A DNA stretch of 64,000 bases from Streptomyces sp. cg36 (GCF_041080675.1 NZ_CP163520.1:3906001-3970000), one strand, 5' to 3'; positions 25,509-32,587 are shown, numbered from the stretch's first letter. Program-made: numbers and translations. Notes: a model not told the origin generated them from the sequence alone.

Positions 25509-26387
25509 ATGGCAGCACCGTTCAGCGCCGACCGGCTCGTGCAGATCCTGCGCGCCGAGGGCGTACGCGTCGTCGAGTACGGCGACTGGCGTAACCACAA
25601 CCGCAACCACCGCGGGCCGTTCGGCCCGGTCAACGGCGTGATGATCCACCACACCGTGAGCTCCGGCACCGACTCCTCGGTGCGGCTCTGCTACGACGGA
25701 TACGACGAGCTGCCCGGCCCGCTGTGCCATGGCGTGATCGCCAAGGACGGCACCGTCTACCTGATCTCGTCCGGCCGCGCCAACCATGCCGGCGGGGGCG
25801 ACGCCCGCGTGCTCGACGCCGTGATCGCCGAGGAGTCCCTGCCCGCCACCCACAAGCACGAGGGCAGCTCGGGCTCGGCCGACGGCAACGCGCGTTTCTA
25901 CGGGTTCGAGTGCGTCAACCTCGGCGACGGCTCCGACCCGTGGCCCGCCGCGCAGCTCGACGCGATCGAGCGGACCTCGGCGGCGATCTGCCGCGCCTAC
26001 GGCTGGTCGGCCGCATCCGTCATCGGCCACAAGGAATGGTCCGACTGGAAGTCCGACCCCACGTTCTCCATGGCGGGCATGCGCGCCCGGATCGCACGCC
26101 GCCTCGGCGCCACACCAGACACTCCGGCCCCCGCGCCCCGGTACGAGCCGTTCCCCGGCGAGCAGTGGTTCCGCAACGCGCCCAACTCTCCGATCGTGAC
26201 CGCGATGGGCCGCCGCCTCGTCGCCGAAGGCTGCTCGGCCTACTCCGAGGGCCCCGGCCCGCGCTGGACGAACGCCGACCGCGAGTCCTTCCGCCTGTGG
26301 CAGCGCAAGCTCGGCGACGCCCCCGAGTACTGCGACGGGTGGCCCGGCCCGCGCCAGTGGGACGCCCTCAAGGTCCCCAAGGTCTGA
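25509..26387 (+). CDS. Endolysin: N-acetylmuramoyl-L-alanine amidase
   Basis: ATG 25509, eleven bases after GGAG, gives 292 residues. Residues about 25-195 are an Amidase_2 (PGRP-type) domain: the first zinc His lies in VMIHHTVS, NHAGGGD follows, and GHKEWSDWKSDP supplies the second His and the catalytic Lys/Asp region. It cleaves the amide bond between muramic acid and the stem peptide. After a Pro-rich linker (about 200) the C-terminal 85 residues (WFRNAPNSPIVTAMGRRLVA, SFRLWQRKLGDA) form a peptidoglycan-binding domain. No signal peptide is visible, so export needs a holin. Confidence 0.92.
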   Translation: MAAPFSADRLVQILRAEGVRVVEYGDWRNHNRNHRGPFGPVNGVMIHHTVSSGTDSSVRLCYDGYDELPGPLCHGVIAKDGTVYLISSGRANHAGGGDARVLDAVIAEESLPATHKHEGSSGSADGNARFYGFECVNLGDGSDPWPAAQLDAIERTSAAICRAYGWSAASVIGHKEWSDWKSDPTFSMAGMRARIARRLGATPDTPAPAPRYEPFPGEQWFRNAPNSPIVTAMGRRLVAEGCSAYSEGPGPRWTNADRESFRLWQRKLGDAPEYCDGWPGPRQWDALKVPKV

Positions 26388-26465
26388 CCCCCTGCCCCTG
26401 GTGCCCACCCGCATCCCTGGGCGGGCGCCTCACTGTCCCCACCCTGTGGAAAGAGGTACATCCCC

Positions 26466-26726
26466 ATGACTGACGCCACCCGCCGCACTGTGCGCACCGT
26501 GGTGCAGACCGTGCTCGGTATCGCCGCCGGCCTCCCCCTGATCATCGACGCATCCGGCATTCCCCAGTCGACCGCCGGCGTCGCCGTCGTGCTCGCCGTC
26601 GCCGCCGGCCTCACTCGCGTGATGGCCCTGCCGGTCGTTGAGAACCTGCTGCCCGGATGGCTGCGCACCGCGCCGAACGCCGACGACGAGCTGCTCGCCC
26701 TCGACCGCGAGCGGGGCGCCGAGTGA
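26466..26726 (+). CDS. Small two-helix membrane protein, holin candidate
   Basis: Eighty-six residues from ATG 26466 after GAAAGAGG. It has a basic N-terminus (TRRTVRTVVQTV), a first hydrophobic segment to about residue 27 (LGIAAGLPLIID), a second one (GVAVVLAVAAGLTRVMALPV) and an acidic tail (ADDELLALDRERGAE). The size, two predicted membrane segments and place after the endolysin fit an actinophage holin, which forms the membrane lesion that times lysis. The short charged C-terminus is typical. No activity can be shown from sequence. Confidence 0.7.
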   Translation: MTDATRRTVRTVVQTVLGIAAGLPLIIDASGIPQSTAGVAVVLAVAAGLTRVMALPVVENLLPGWLRTAPNADDELLALDRERGAE

Positions 26727-26977
26727 CCGAACCGGACCCGTCCGACGTCGCCCTCGAACTGGAACGGCTCCGCGGAGTCGTCGAGGTCGGGTTCGCCCGC
26801 ACCGACGGATCACTCGCGCTGCTCGTCCAGCGCAGCGACCAGACCGACCGCGCCCTCGCCGACCACGAGCAGCGCCTCGACGCGATCGAGCGGGGCCGAT
26901 GGCCCCTGCCCAGCGTGCTCGCCCTCGTCGCCCTGGCCGGCCTCGCCCTCACCCTGTGGCAGCTCGCCACCCGCTGA
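26723..26977 (+). CDS. Coiled-coil protein with C-terminal membrane anchor (second lysis protein candidate)
   Basis: GTG 26723 overlaps the holin-like stop (GTGA) and gives 84 residues. Residues 5-62 are a charged coiled coil (DVALELERLRGVVEVGFART, DRALADHEQRLDAIERG) and residues about 63-81 are one membrane helix (LPSVLALVALAGLALTLW). C-tail-anchored coiled-coil proteins next to a holin occur in many actinophages and may act as a second holin, antiholin or disruption factor. The two genes are translationally coupled and followed by terminators. Confidence 0.65.
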   Translation: MTEPDPSDVALELERLRGVVEVGFARTDGSLALLVQRSDQTDRALADHEQRLDAIERGRWPLPSVLALVALAGLALTLWQLATR

Positions 26978-26983
26978 CACAGC

Positions 26984-27026
26984 GCGCCCCCATCACCGGC
27001 CTCGGGCCGGTGACGGGGGCGCCTTT
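26984..27026 (+). terminator. Strong terminator after the lysis genes
   Basis: A long stem has outer arms GCGCCCCC (26984-26991) and GGGGGCGC (27015-27022) and inner arms TCACCGGC and GCCGGTGA around a CTCG loop, followed by CTTTG. It lies between convergent transcription units and could work in both directions. Confidence 0.82.
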
Positions 27027-27047
27027 GCTGTTGCTGGGGAACACGGG

Positions 27048-27083
27048 GAGGACCCCCGGCGAGCCGCAGTGCCGAGGGTCCTC
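27048..27083. terminator. Second hairpin between convergent units
   Basis: GAGGACCC at 27048-27055 pairs with GGGTCCTC at 27076-27083. Together with the hairpin just upstream it separates the lytic operon from the minus-strand cargo operon. There is no clear T-run on either side. Confidence 0.5.
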
Positions 27084-27113
27084 TCACAGGGGACGGTCAC
27101 CGTGCGGGCGGTC

Positions 27114-27449
27114 CTATACGGCCACGGGCACGGGAGCTATGTCCCCCTCCTTTCCGCAGTCCGCCCCCGCATTGGGAGACGGGTCCGGGCGGCTGCGGCG
27201 GTCTTGGGGCGGCTGGTCGAGCCGCGCGTGCCGGCGCCGCTTGCGGGCCGGCTCAGCGCAGAAGGTCACGCGCACAGGGTCGCGCCAGCAGTAGCAGGTG
27301 TACGAGTAGCCGTTCCGGTCTGTCGGCGGCGCGACGTACGCGCGGCGAGGGGACGGCATCGACCAGTAGATCGCCAGCAGCGCCAGCAGCCCGAGGCAGA
27401 CCGCGAGGACGATCACGCCCCAGAACATCCGTTCCGTGCCGGGGCTCAC
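27114..27449 (-). CDS. Single-pass membrane protein of unknown function
   Basis: The minus-strand GTG at 27449 overlaps the stop of the upstream gene (GTGA) and gives 111 residues; longer versions would be read through that gene. After nine residues there is one membrane helix (MFWGVIVLAVCLGLLALLAI). Then comes a Tyr/Cys-rich patch (NGYSYTCYCWRDPV) and a basic, Pro-rich tail. It is the last gene of a three-gene minus-strand operon headed by the RsbW-like ATPase. I do not recognise a family; the Cys cluster could bind metal or form disulphides. Confidence 0.6.
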   Translation of the reverse strand: MSPGTERMFWGVIVLAVCLGLLALLAIYWSMPSPRRAYVAPPTDRNGYSYTCYCWRDPVRVTFCAEPARKRRRHARLDQPPQDRRSRPDPSPNAGADCGKEGDIAPVPVAV

Positions 27450-27640
27450 TCTGCTGCCTCCGCGATCCCGTCGCGTGCAGCCACGAACAAACCGAGCTGC
27501 GCGCCGAGTTCGAAGGTCAGGACGCGGGCGTCTTCGGCGCTGATGTCGACGAGCGTCGCGTGATCGACGGACAACCACACGCGTCCCGCACGCGTGTTGG
27601 GGGCGAATGCCATCACGTGGATGCGCTTGGGCCGGATCAC
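27446..27640 (-). CDS. Small conserved-type protein of unknown function
   Basis: The GTG at 27640 overlaps the stop of the ATPase gene and gives 64 residues: a short beta/alpha domain with RIHVMAFAPNTRAGRVWLS, ATLVDISAEDARVLTFELG and a helix ending LFVAARDGIAEAA. Translational coupling on both sides argues for a real gene. Similar short proteins appear to accompany RsbW-like ATPases in Streptomyces regulator clusters, but I cannot name the family. A regulatory partner of the ATPase is a reasonable but untested guess. Confidence 0.6.
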   Translation of the reverse strand: MIRPKRIHVMAFAPNTRAGRVWLSVDHATLVDISAEDARVLTFELGAQLGLFVAARDGIAEAAE

Positions 27641-28086
27641 GCCGCACCCCCGCCACCGTCAAGCAGGGAGAACCACACGGCTTTTGACGTCGGAATCAGT
27701 CCGCCGTAGTGGTCGACTCCCCACGCGTCCGCAAGGCTGTTCACGATGAACAGGCCGTACCCGCCCTCGGCGTCGCTGACCTCGCGCGGCATCGGCAGAT
27801 CGCGCGGCAGGTTGTCGTGTACGTACACCTTCACGCCGCGCTCGGCGATGGTGACCTCGACGTGCACGAGGGGCGATTTGGTGTGCCTGAAAGCGTTGGT
27901 GACCACCTCGCTCGTGCAGATCCTTGCCGCCTCGGCGAGCTCCTTGTGCCCGAAGCTCTGGCACAACGCTGCGACTAGGTCGCGCATGCCGCCGACGGCT
28001 TCCGTCCGGCTCCCGGTGGTCAGCCGGTAAGTCATCGTTGATGCGGATACGGGTGGTGCGGGAGGTACTAAGGCTGCGGTCGTCAT
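27637..28086 (-). CDS. RsbW-like ATP-binding regulatory protein
   Basis: ATG 28086 is chosen because GGGAG lies eight bases before it; longer frames run into the divergent promoter. The 149-residue product is a lone histidine-kinase-type ATPase domain: N-box ICTSEVVTNAFRHT near residue 60, G1-like VKVYVHDNLPRDLP, and GGYGLFIVNSLADAWGV near residue 120. Proteins of this type bind sigma factors or partner regulators rather than phosphorylating histidine. In Streptomyces they commonly sit with XRE-DUF5753 and DUF397 genes, exactly as here, where the XRE gene diverges from it. Confidence 0.85.
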   Translation of the reverse strand: MTTAALVPPAPPVSASTMTYRLTTGSRTEAVGGMRDLVAALCQSFGHKELAEAARICTSEVVTNAFRHTKSPLVHVEVTIAERGVKVYVHDNLPRDLPMPREVSDAEGGYGLFIVNSLADAWGVDHYGGLIPTSKAVWFSLLDGGGGAA

Positions 28087-28333
28087 GTCGTCGTCTCCCA
28101 ACGCGTGTGTGCTCGCGTTGCTCGCCATGCGTGGCAATGGCCGCCCCTCGTGCGCATGCCTCAACTGGCCTACGCGCGGCTGCACTTCGGTCTTACTGGC
28201 GTGCGACGCGGTGCTGCCACGACGGTAGGGGGCATACATGCCCCGTGGCAAGGTAGCGCCGGGGATCTGGTTTTAGCGGGTGGACCCATGGCACCGTTAC
28301 GCGCGACACTGGGCCCAGACAGGGGAAGGTGAC
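28087..28333. promoter_or_regulatory. Divergent promoter region with inverted repeat
   Basis: This 247-bp gap lies between the ATPase gene (minus) and the XRE regulator (plus). It contains an inverted repeat, GGGGCAT at 28229-28235 and ATGCCCC at 28238-28244 with a 2-bp spacer, a likely operator. The right half extends to ATGCCCCGTGGCA (28238-28250), which recurs with one change at 29475-29487 upstream of the graspetide operon. Precise -10/-35 boxes are not clear. Confidence 0.55.
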
Positions 28334-29188
28334 ATGCCGCCGAGGGATAACCCAACTGTGCGCCAAGCGCGCCTGGGCAGCGAGCTGCGGAAGCTGCGCG
28401 ACCGGGCCGGTAAGACGGCGAAAGAGGCAGCGGGGCTGATTTCGACCGATCAGGCCAAGATCAGCCATATTGAAGCGGGTCGGATCGGCATCAGCGAGGA
28501 CCGCATCAGGCGCCTGGCCACCTTCTACGCCTGCGACGACGAGGCGCTGATCGAGGCTCTGTGCGAAATAGCCCGAGAGCACCGGGGCCAACACTGGTGG
28601 GATGCGTACCGGGGAGTGCTAGCCCCAGGGTTCTTGGACATCGCCGAGACCGAGCACCATGCAGTCGAGTTCCGCGGGCTCCAGTCCGTCACCTTTCCCG
28701 GAGTTCTTCAGACCAGGGCCTACGCCGAGGCTCTGTTCGCCGGCCACATCCCGCCGCTCCCCGACGACGAAGTACAGGTTCGGGTCGAGCATCGGATGAA
28801 GCGGCGAGAGATCTTCAATCGCCCCAGTCCACCACCGTTCCTCGCCATCGTTCACGAGGCCGCGCTACGGATGCGCGTCGGCGGCCGGAAGACGGCCCGG
28901 GATCAACTCGAAGACCTCATGCAGGCATCTGAGCTTCCATGGCTGACGCTGCGGGTAATCCCATTCACGAGCGAAGATTTCATCGAGGCCACGCAGACAG
29001 TCCTCTACGCCGCCGGAAAGGTGCCGCAGCTCGACACTGTGCACATCGACACCCCTTTCGGCGGCCGATTCCTCGACGCCGAGGCCGACCTCGCTCGATA
29101 TCGAACCCTGCTCGACCTTGCCGAGCAGGCGTCTCTCGATCCCGAAGAATCACGCCAATTCATTCACCACATCGCAAGAGAACTGTGA
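28334..29188 (+). CDS. XRE-family regulator with DUF5753 domain (WhiJ/Scr1 type)
   Basis: ATG 28334 follows GGGGAAGGTGAC and gives 284 residues. Residues about 8-75 are an XRE helix-turn-helix (LGSELRKLRDRAGKTAKEAA, TDQAKISHIEAGRIGIS). Residues about 95-280 are a DUF5753 sensor-like domain with the usual WWDAYRGVL, FRGLQSVTFPGVLQT and HRMKRREIF motifs. Relatives include WhiJ-type developmental regulators and Scr1, reported as antitoxin to a DUF397 protein. The DUF397 gene overlaps its stop. It probably controls this cargo region and may bind the motif shared by the two promoters. Confidence 0.88.
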   Translation: MPPRDNPTVRQARLGSELRKLRDRAGKTAKEAAGLISTDQAKISHIEAGRIGISEDRIRRLATFYACDDEALIEALCEIAREHRGQHWWDAYRGVLAPGFLDIAETEHHAVEFRGLQSVTFPGVLQTRAYAEALFAGHIPPLPDDEVQVRVEHRMKRREIFNRPSPPPFLAIVHEAALRMRVGGRKTARDQLEDLMQASELPWLTLRVIPFTSEDFIEATQTVLYAAGKVPQLDTVHIDTPFGGRFLDAEADLARYRTLLDLAEQASLDPEESRQFIHHIAREL

Positions 29189-29400
29189 GAACTCCAGTAA
29201 TGATCAGGGACATTCCCCCGAAGAAGTCCAGCCGTTCCGGCGCTGGCGGCGAACAGTGCATCTACGTGGAGCGGAAGGACGGCGTGATCAAGCTCAACGA
29301 GAGCGCGCTGCCCGGCGTCGAGATCCTCACATCTATGGAGAACTTCGCCGCCTTCCTTGCAGGCGCCAAGGCGGGGGAGTTTGACGAGTACGTCAACTAG
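29185..29400 (+). CDS. DUF397 protein, partner of the XRE regulator
   Basis: GTG 29185 overlaps the XRE stop (GTGA), giving 71 residues; an internal ATG at 29200 would give 66. It keeps the DUF397 plan: PPKKSSRSGAGGEQCIYVER in place of the usual KSS-Cys-Val segment, then a short DGVIKLNES strand and the closing FAAFLAGAKAGEFDEY. The common D-S-K/R signature is replaced, so it is a divergent member. DUF397 proteins interact with their DUF5753 partners; Scr2 was described as a growth-inhibiting example. A strong terminator follows. Confidence 0.8.
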   Translation: MRTPVMIRDIPPKKSSRSGAGGEQCIYVERKDGVIKLNESALPGVEILTSMENFAAFLAGAKAGEFDEYVN

Positions 29401-29424
29401 AGACACTCACGCCTGCGCAACGTT

Positions 29425-29450
29425 GCCCCCGTCTGACCTGGGACGGGGGC
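29425..29450 (+). terminator. Terminator after the DUF397 gene
   Basis: A perfect 9-bp stem, GCCCCCGTC at 29425-29433 and GACGGGGGC at 29442-29450, with an 8-base loop and TTCTGCAT after it. It separates the regulator pair from the graspetide operon, so the latter should have its own promoter. Confidence 0.78.
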
Positions 29451-29683
29451 TTCTGCATATGCCAAAAACCAAGTATGCCCCGTAGCAGCCTTGTCCGGTC
29501 AGTAGCGTAGCGCTACGTTCGCTCTGCATCGCCCTGGCGCTCGACTCCTCGGCAGGACCGTGCCCGTGGTGACGCAACTCGCCTGTGCCGATGGCTGGTT
29601 CAGGCGAGATCCCCGATTGGTCGCCCTGCCCCGATCCCTGTCAGGGGCGGGGCAACCATGCCGCTACGCGGGAGGACTGGCCC
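29451..29683 (+). promoter_or_regulatory. Upstream region of the graspetide operon with palindromes and a leader hairpin
   Basis: Three elements are visible. ATGCCCCGTAGCA at 29475-29487 matches the regulator promoter motif at 28238-28250 in 12 of 13 bases. A perfect 12-bp palindrome, CGTAGCGCTACG, lies at 29506-29517. A hairpin at 29627-29654 has outer arms TGCCCC and GGGGCA and inner arms CCCTG and CAGGG, just before the GGAGG at 29671-29675. These look like operator sites plus an mRNA leader structure. No -10 hexamer can be named with confidence. Confidence 0.5.
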
Positions 29684-30115
29684 ATGCCCATCAGACAGGC
29701 AGTTGCCGCTCGTGGCGTAGCAACGTTGCCCCCTAGGGCTCGCCTCGTCGAGGCCAGCGTCGAGCATGGGTACTGGTACGAGGTTCTGCTCTACCGATCC
29801 AACGAGGACGAGGCACCGCGCCTAGTCAAAAGTGCCGTGCTGGATACGCTTTCCCGCGCCATCAGCACCCTGCGCATTGACCTTCGGACCGGCCATGTAC
29901 TCGCCATGACTCCCGAAGAATCTTACCGAACGGTTCAGTGGGCCAACGAGGGATTCGTCGCTGCTCGCGCAACCCTCGCTTTCGGCGAGCCCCTCGGATG
30001 CATTCTCCGTCTACGCACGGGCGAGATCGCCGTATGGACCGTTCGCCCCGCGCAGTTCCTGCGCCTTACCCCTCCCAATTGGTGCGATCGAAACCCCCAA
30101 CCCACCAATGGCTGA
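29684..30115 (+). CDS. Unknown 143-aa protein heading the graspetide operon
   Basis: ATG 29684 is eight bases after a perfect GGAGG, which decides the start over longer upstream frames. The protein is soluble and mixed alpha/beta: ARLVEASVEHGYWYEVLLYR, a SAVLDTLSRAISTLRIDLRT helix, then TPEESYRTVQWANEGF and a LGCILRLRTGEIAVWTV strand pair. It has no signal, membrane segment or known motif. It lies 20 bases before the precursor gene and is very likely co-transcribed, so it may be an accessory protein for maturation, transport or self-protection. I do not recognise the family. Confidence 0.68.
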   Translation: MPIRQAVAARGVATLPPRARLVEASVEHGYWYEVLLYRSNEDEAPRLVKSAVLDTLSRAISTLRIDLRTGHVLAMTPEESYRTVQWANEGFVAARATLAFGEPLGCILRLRTGEIAVWTVRPAQFLRLTPPNWCDRNPQPTNG

Positions 30116-30135
30116 CCGGACTTAAGGACTGTCTC

Positions 30136-30432
30136 TTGAGCCACATTGCGCACCCCCAAGCAGCCTTCCCCCTCGTCGCCGAGGGAGGACGCATCCCCCA
30201 CAGCTCCGAGCAGCCCTCGGGCCCGACTACCCGACCGTGGATTCTCCGCTACGCCATCCTCCCGGACTCCACACAGGCCGTCCCCCTGCCGCCGGCCCTG
30301 TACGACGAGGACCGACAGATCTCCGTCGGCGTCGACACTGACCTGCTGCCGTACATGCAGACCCATAACCCCACGGTCCCGGACGGCGACCCGAAGAATC
30401 CGCCGCCGCTCGACGAGGGACCGAAGGACTGA
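30136..30432 (+). CDS. tgmA: Graspetide precursor peptide (putative ATP-grasp-modified RiPP)
   Basis: TTG 30136, nine bases after AAGGA, gives 98 residues. The leader carries T-R-P-W at residues 32-35 followed by ILRYAILP, matching the RPW-x-L-R motif of TgmA-type precursors that the ATP-grasp enzyme recognises. The C-terminal tail from about residue 72 is the likely core: donors Thr76, Thr80, Lys87 and Lys97, acceptors Asp83, Asp85, Asp93, Glu94 and Asp98, spaced by prolines. Esters or amides between these side chains would make the macrocycles. Asp83-Gly84 is a natural site for aspartimide formation by the methyltransferase encoded downstream. The maturase gene starts six bases after the stop. 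Confidence 0.82.
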   Translation: MSHIAHPQAAFPLVAEGGRIPHSSEQPSGPTTRPWILRYAILPDSTQAVPLPPALYDEDRQISVGVDTDLLPYMQTHNPTVPDGDPKNPPPLDEGPKD

Positions 30433-30438
30433 CGCCAC

Positions 30439-31404
30439 GTGCCTACCGTCCTGGTGATCGCCGCTCGCGACGACTGGCCCACGGACCGAGTCGTAAAGAC
30501 GCTGCAAGACCGCGGTGCGACCGTCTTCCGCATGGATGCCGCCGAGTTCCCCCAGGAGGCCACGCTCGCCGCCCGCATCGACGACGCGCACCCGTGGCAC
30601 GGCGGACTGTCCACCTCGCTCCGCGCCCTCGACCTGGCCGACGTGAGCGCCTGCTACTTCCGCACGCCGCACCCGTTCCGCCTTGCCGCCGGCATGTCCG
30701 AGCCCGAACGTAGATTCGCCGCAGCCCAGGCTCGCGCCGGATTCGGCGGCATCCTCACCGCACTGGACTGCCGATGGGTCAGCCACCCCTCGGCCATGTC
30801 CCGCGCCGAGTACAAGCCCCTCCAGCTCGCCACCGCACGTGAGTGCGGCCTCACGATCCCGCCGACCCTGATCACCAACAGCCCCGACGCCGTACGAGCG
30901 TTCGCCGGCGACACACCGGGGCCCTTGATCTGCAAGCCCGTCGCGAGCCCGGTGTTCATCGAGGGCGACCAACTCAAGACCGTCTACACCCGCCGCCTCA
31001 CCGAGGACGACCTCGCCGACCTCACGGGCATCGACACAACCGCCCACCTCTTTCAAGCGTGGATGGACAAGGCCCACGAGATCCGCCTCACCGTCGCCGG
31101 CGAGCGCCTTTACGCCGCAGAGGTTCACTCCAACACCAAAGCCGGACACGTCGACTGGCGCAGCGACTACAAGTCCTTGACGTACCGGGCCACCGAAACC
31201 CCACCGGCCATCGCCGAGGCAGTGCAACGCTTAATGCAGCGCCTCGAACTCCGCTTCGCCGCGCTCGACTTCATTGTCTCGCCATCCGGCGACTGGACGT
31301 TCCTGGAGGCGAACCCCTGCGGGCAATGGGACTGGATACAGCACGCCACCGGGCACCCCATCGCCGAAGGAATCGCCGACGACCTGCTAGGAGTCACCCC
31401 GTGA
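30439..31404 (+). CDS. tgmB: ATP-grasp graspetide maturase
   Basis: GTG 30439 gives 321 residues, the usual length for MvdD/TgmB-type enzymes. The N-terminal domain has VLVIAARDDWPTD and a CYFRTPHPF motif that in this family binds the leader. The ATP-grasp core follows: RAEYKPLQLATARECGL, PLICKPVASP (ATP-binding Lys), EIRLTVAGERLYAAEV, DYKSL, and FLEANPCGQWDWI with the metal-binding Glu/Asn. It activates core Asp/Glu side chains as acyl-phosphates so that Thr/Ser or Lys can attack. It lies between the precursor and methyltransferase genes, overlapping the latter. Confidence 0.9.
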   Translation: MPTVLVIAARDDWPTDRVVKTLQDRGATVFRMDAAEFPQEATLAARIDDAHPWHGGLSTSLRALDLADVSACYFRTPHPFRLAAGMSEPERRFAAAQARAGFGGILTALDCRWVSHPSAMSRAEYKPLQLATARECGLTIPPTLITNSPDAVRAFAGDTPGPLICKPVASPVFIEGDQLKTVYTRRLTEDDLADLTGIDTTAHLFQAWMDKAHEIRLTVAGERLYAAEVHSNTKAGHVDWRSDYKSLTYRATETPPAIAEAVQRLMQRLELRFAALDFIVSPSGDWTFLEANPCGQWDWIQHATGHPIAEGIADDLLGVTP

Positions 31405-32567
31405 GCACCACCGCCCTCGACACCGCTCGCCCCTACCTCGCCGGCCTCGTCGAGGAACTCAGGAAGAAGGGGGCGATCCGGTCCGAGCCCTGGGCCGACG
31501 CGCTCGCCACCGTTCCCCGGCACGTCTTCGTGCCCCGCTGGTACGAGCAGGAGACCAACGACAACGGCATCACCGTGTGGCGGATGCAGCACGCCATTCA
31601 CGAGGACCGCCTACCGCAGGCGTACCGCGACATCACCCTCGTGACCGCCCTCGACCCGGACACCGCCGAGCAGGTCGACCCGCACGCGTGGACCGGCATC
31701 CCCACCTCGTCCAGCACCCTGCCCAGCCTCATGGCCGGCATGCTCGAAGACCTGAACGTCGAGGACGGTCACCGGGTCCTCGAAATCGGCACCGGCACCG
31801 GCTACAACGCAGCCCTACTCTGCGCCCGCCTCGACGAGACCCTCGTGCACTCCATCGACGTCGACCCCGCCCTCGTCCAGATCGCGCAGAAGCGGCTCAC
31901 CGAGATCGGATACGCCCCGCACCTCACTGCCGGGGACGGACAGAACGGCTACCCGGGCGCAGCATCCTTCGACCGGATCATCGCCACCTGTTCCGTGCCC
32001 AGCATCCCCCCGGCATGGATCGAGCAGACCCGCCCCGAAGGAATCATCGTCGCCGACATCGCCCTCGGCATCGAGGGCGGCCTCGTCCGCCTCTCCATCG
32101 ACGCCGAACAACGCGCCTACGGACACTTCACCCACACCACCGGCCGCTTCATGGCCGCACGCAGCAACGCCACCACCTACCCCACACGCCAGCGCGCCCC
32201 CTACGCCCCGGAGACCGGCACGCGCCCGACCACGGTCACCGCAGCAGACATCCGAGGCAACTACCCCTTCCGGCTGCTGCTCGCGCTGGAACTGCGCGAC
32301 GTCGAGCTCGTCTATCACTCCGACGACAACGGAACCATGTCGCTCCAACTCCAACGCCCCGACGGCTCATGGGCCCGCACACCCCTCGCCGGCGACGCGA
32401 CCATGACCTACGGCGGCGCCCTCGACCTGTGGCAGAAGGTCGAGAACGCATGGGCATGGTGGAACGAGAACGGACGCCCCTCCCAAGACCGATTCGGCTA
32501 CGCCCGCGAACCCGAGGGCAGCGCCCGCGCGTGGCACATCCCCACCGGCCGCCGCTGGGACCTGTAG
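31401..32567 (+). CDS. PIMT-like O-methyltransferase of a graspetide system
   Basis: GTG 31401 overlaps the maturase stop and gives 388 residues. The SAM-binding core has TGIPTSSSTLPSLMAGMLED, VLEIGTGTGYNAALL, a SIDVDP acidic loop and LTAGDGQNGYPG, matching protein-L-isoaspartate methyltransferases but with a long C-terminal extension (about residues 240-388) found in ATP-grasp peptide clusters. Studied relatives (for example in fuscimiditide biosynthesis) methylate a core Asp of the cyclised peptide, which then closes to an aspartimide. The same is inferred here. A strong terminator follows, so this is the last gene of the operon. Confidence 0.88.
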   Translation: MSTTALDTARPYLAGLVEELRKKGAIRSEPWADALATVPRHVFVPRWYEQETNDNGITVWRMQHAIHEDRLPQAYRDITLVTALDPDTAEQVDPHAWTGIPTSSSTLPSLMAGMLEDLNVEDGHRVLEIGTGTGYNAALLCARLDETLVHSIDVDPALVQIAQKRLTEIGYAPHLTAGDGQNGYPGAASFDRIIATCSVPSIPPAWIEQTRPEGIIVADIALGIEGGLVRLSIDAEQRAYGHFTHTTGRFMAARSNATTYPTRQRAPYAPETGTRPTTVTAADIRGNYPFRLLLALELRDVELVYHSDDNGTMSLQLQRPDGSWARTPLAGDATMTYGGALDLWQKVENAWAWWNENGRPSQDRFGYAREPEGSARAWHIPTGRRWDL

Positions 32568-32587
32568 CCCCCAGTTCGGCAAGAACG

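Noticed and set aside
28334..29400. Classical phage immunity repressor
   Set aside because: The XRE protein has a DUF5753 domain and a DUF397 partner, a host-type regulator pair, and lies at the cargo end rather than beside an integrase or cro-like gene. The true immunity region is probably left of the window.
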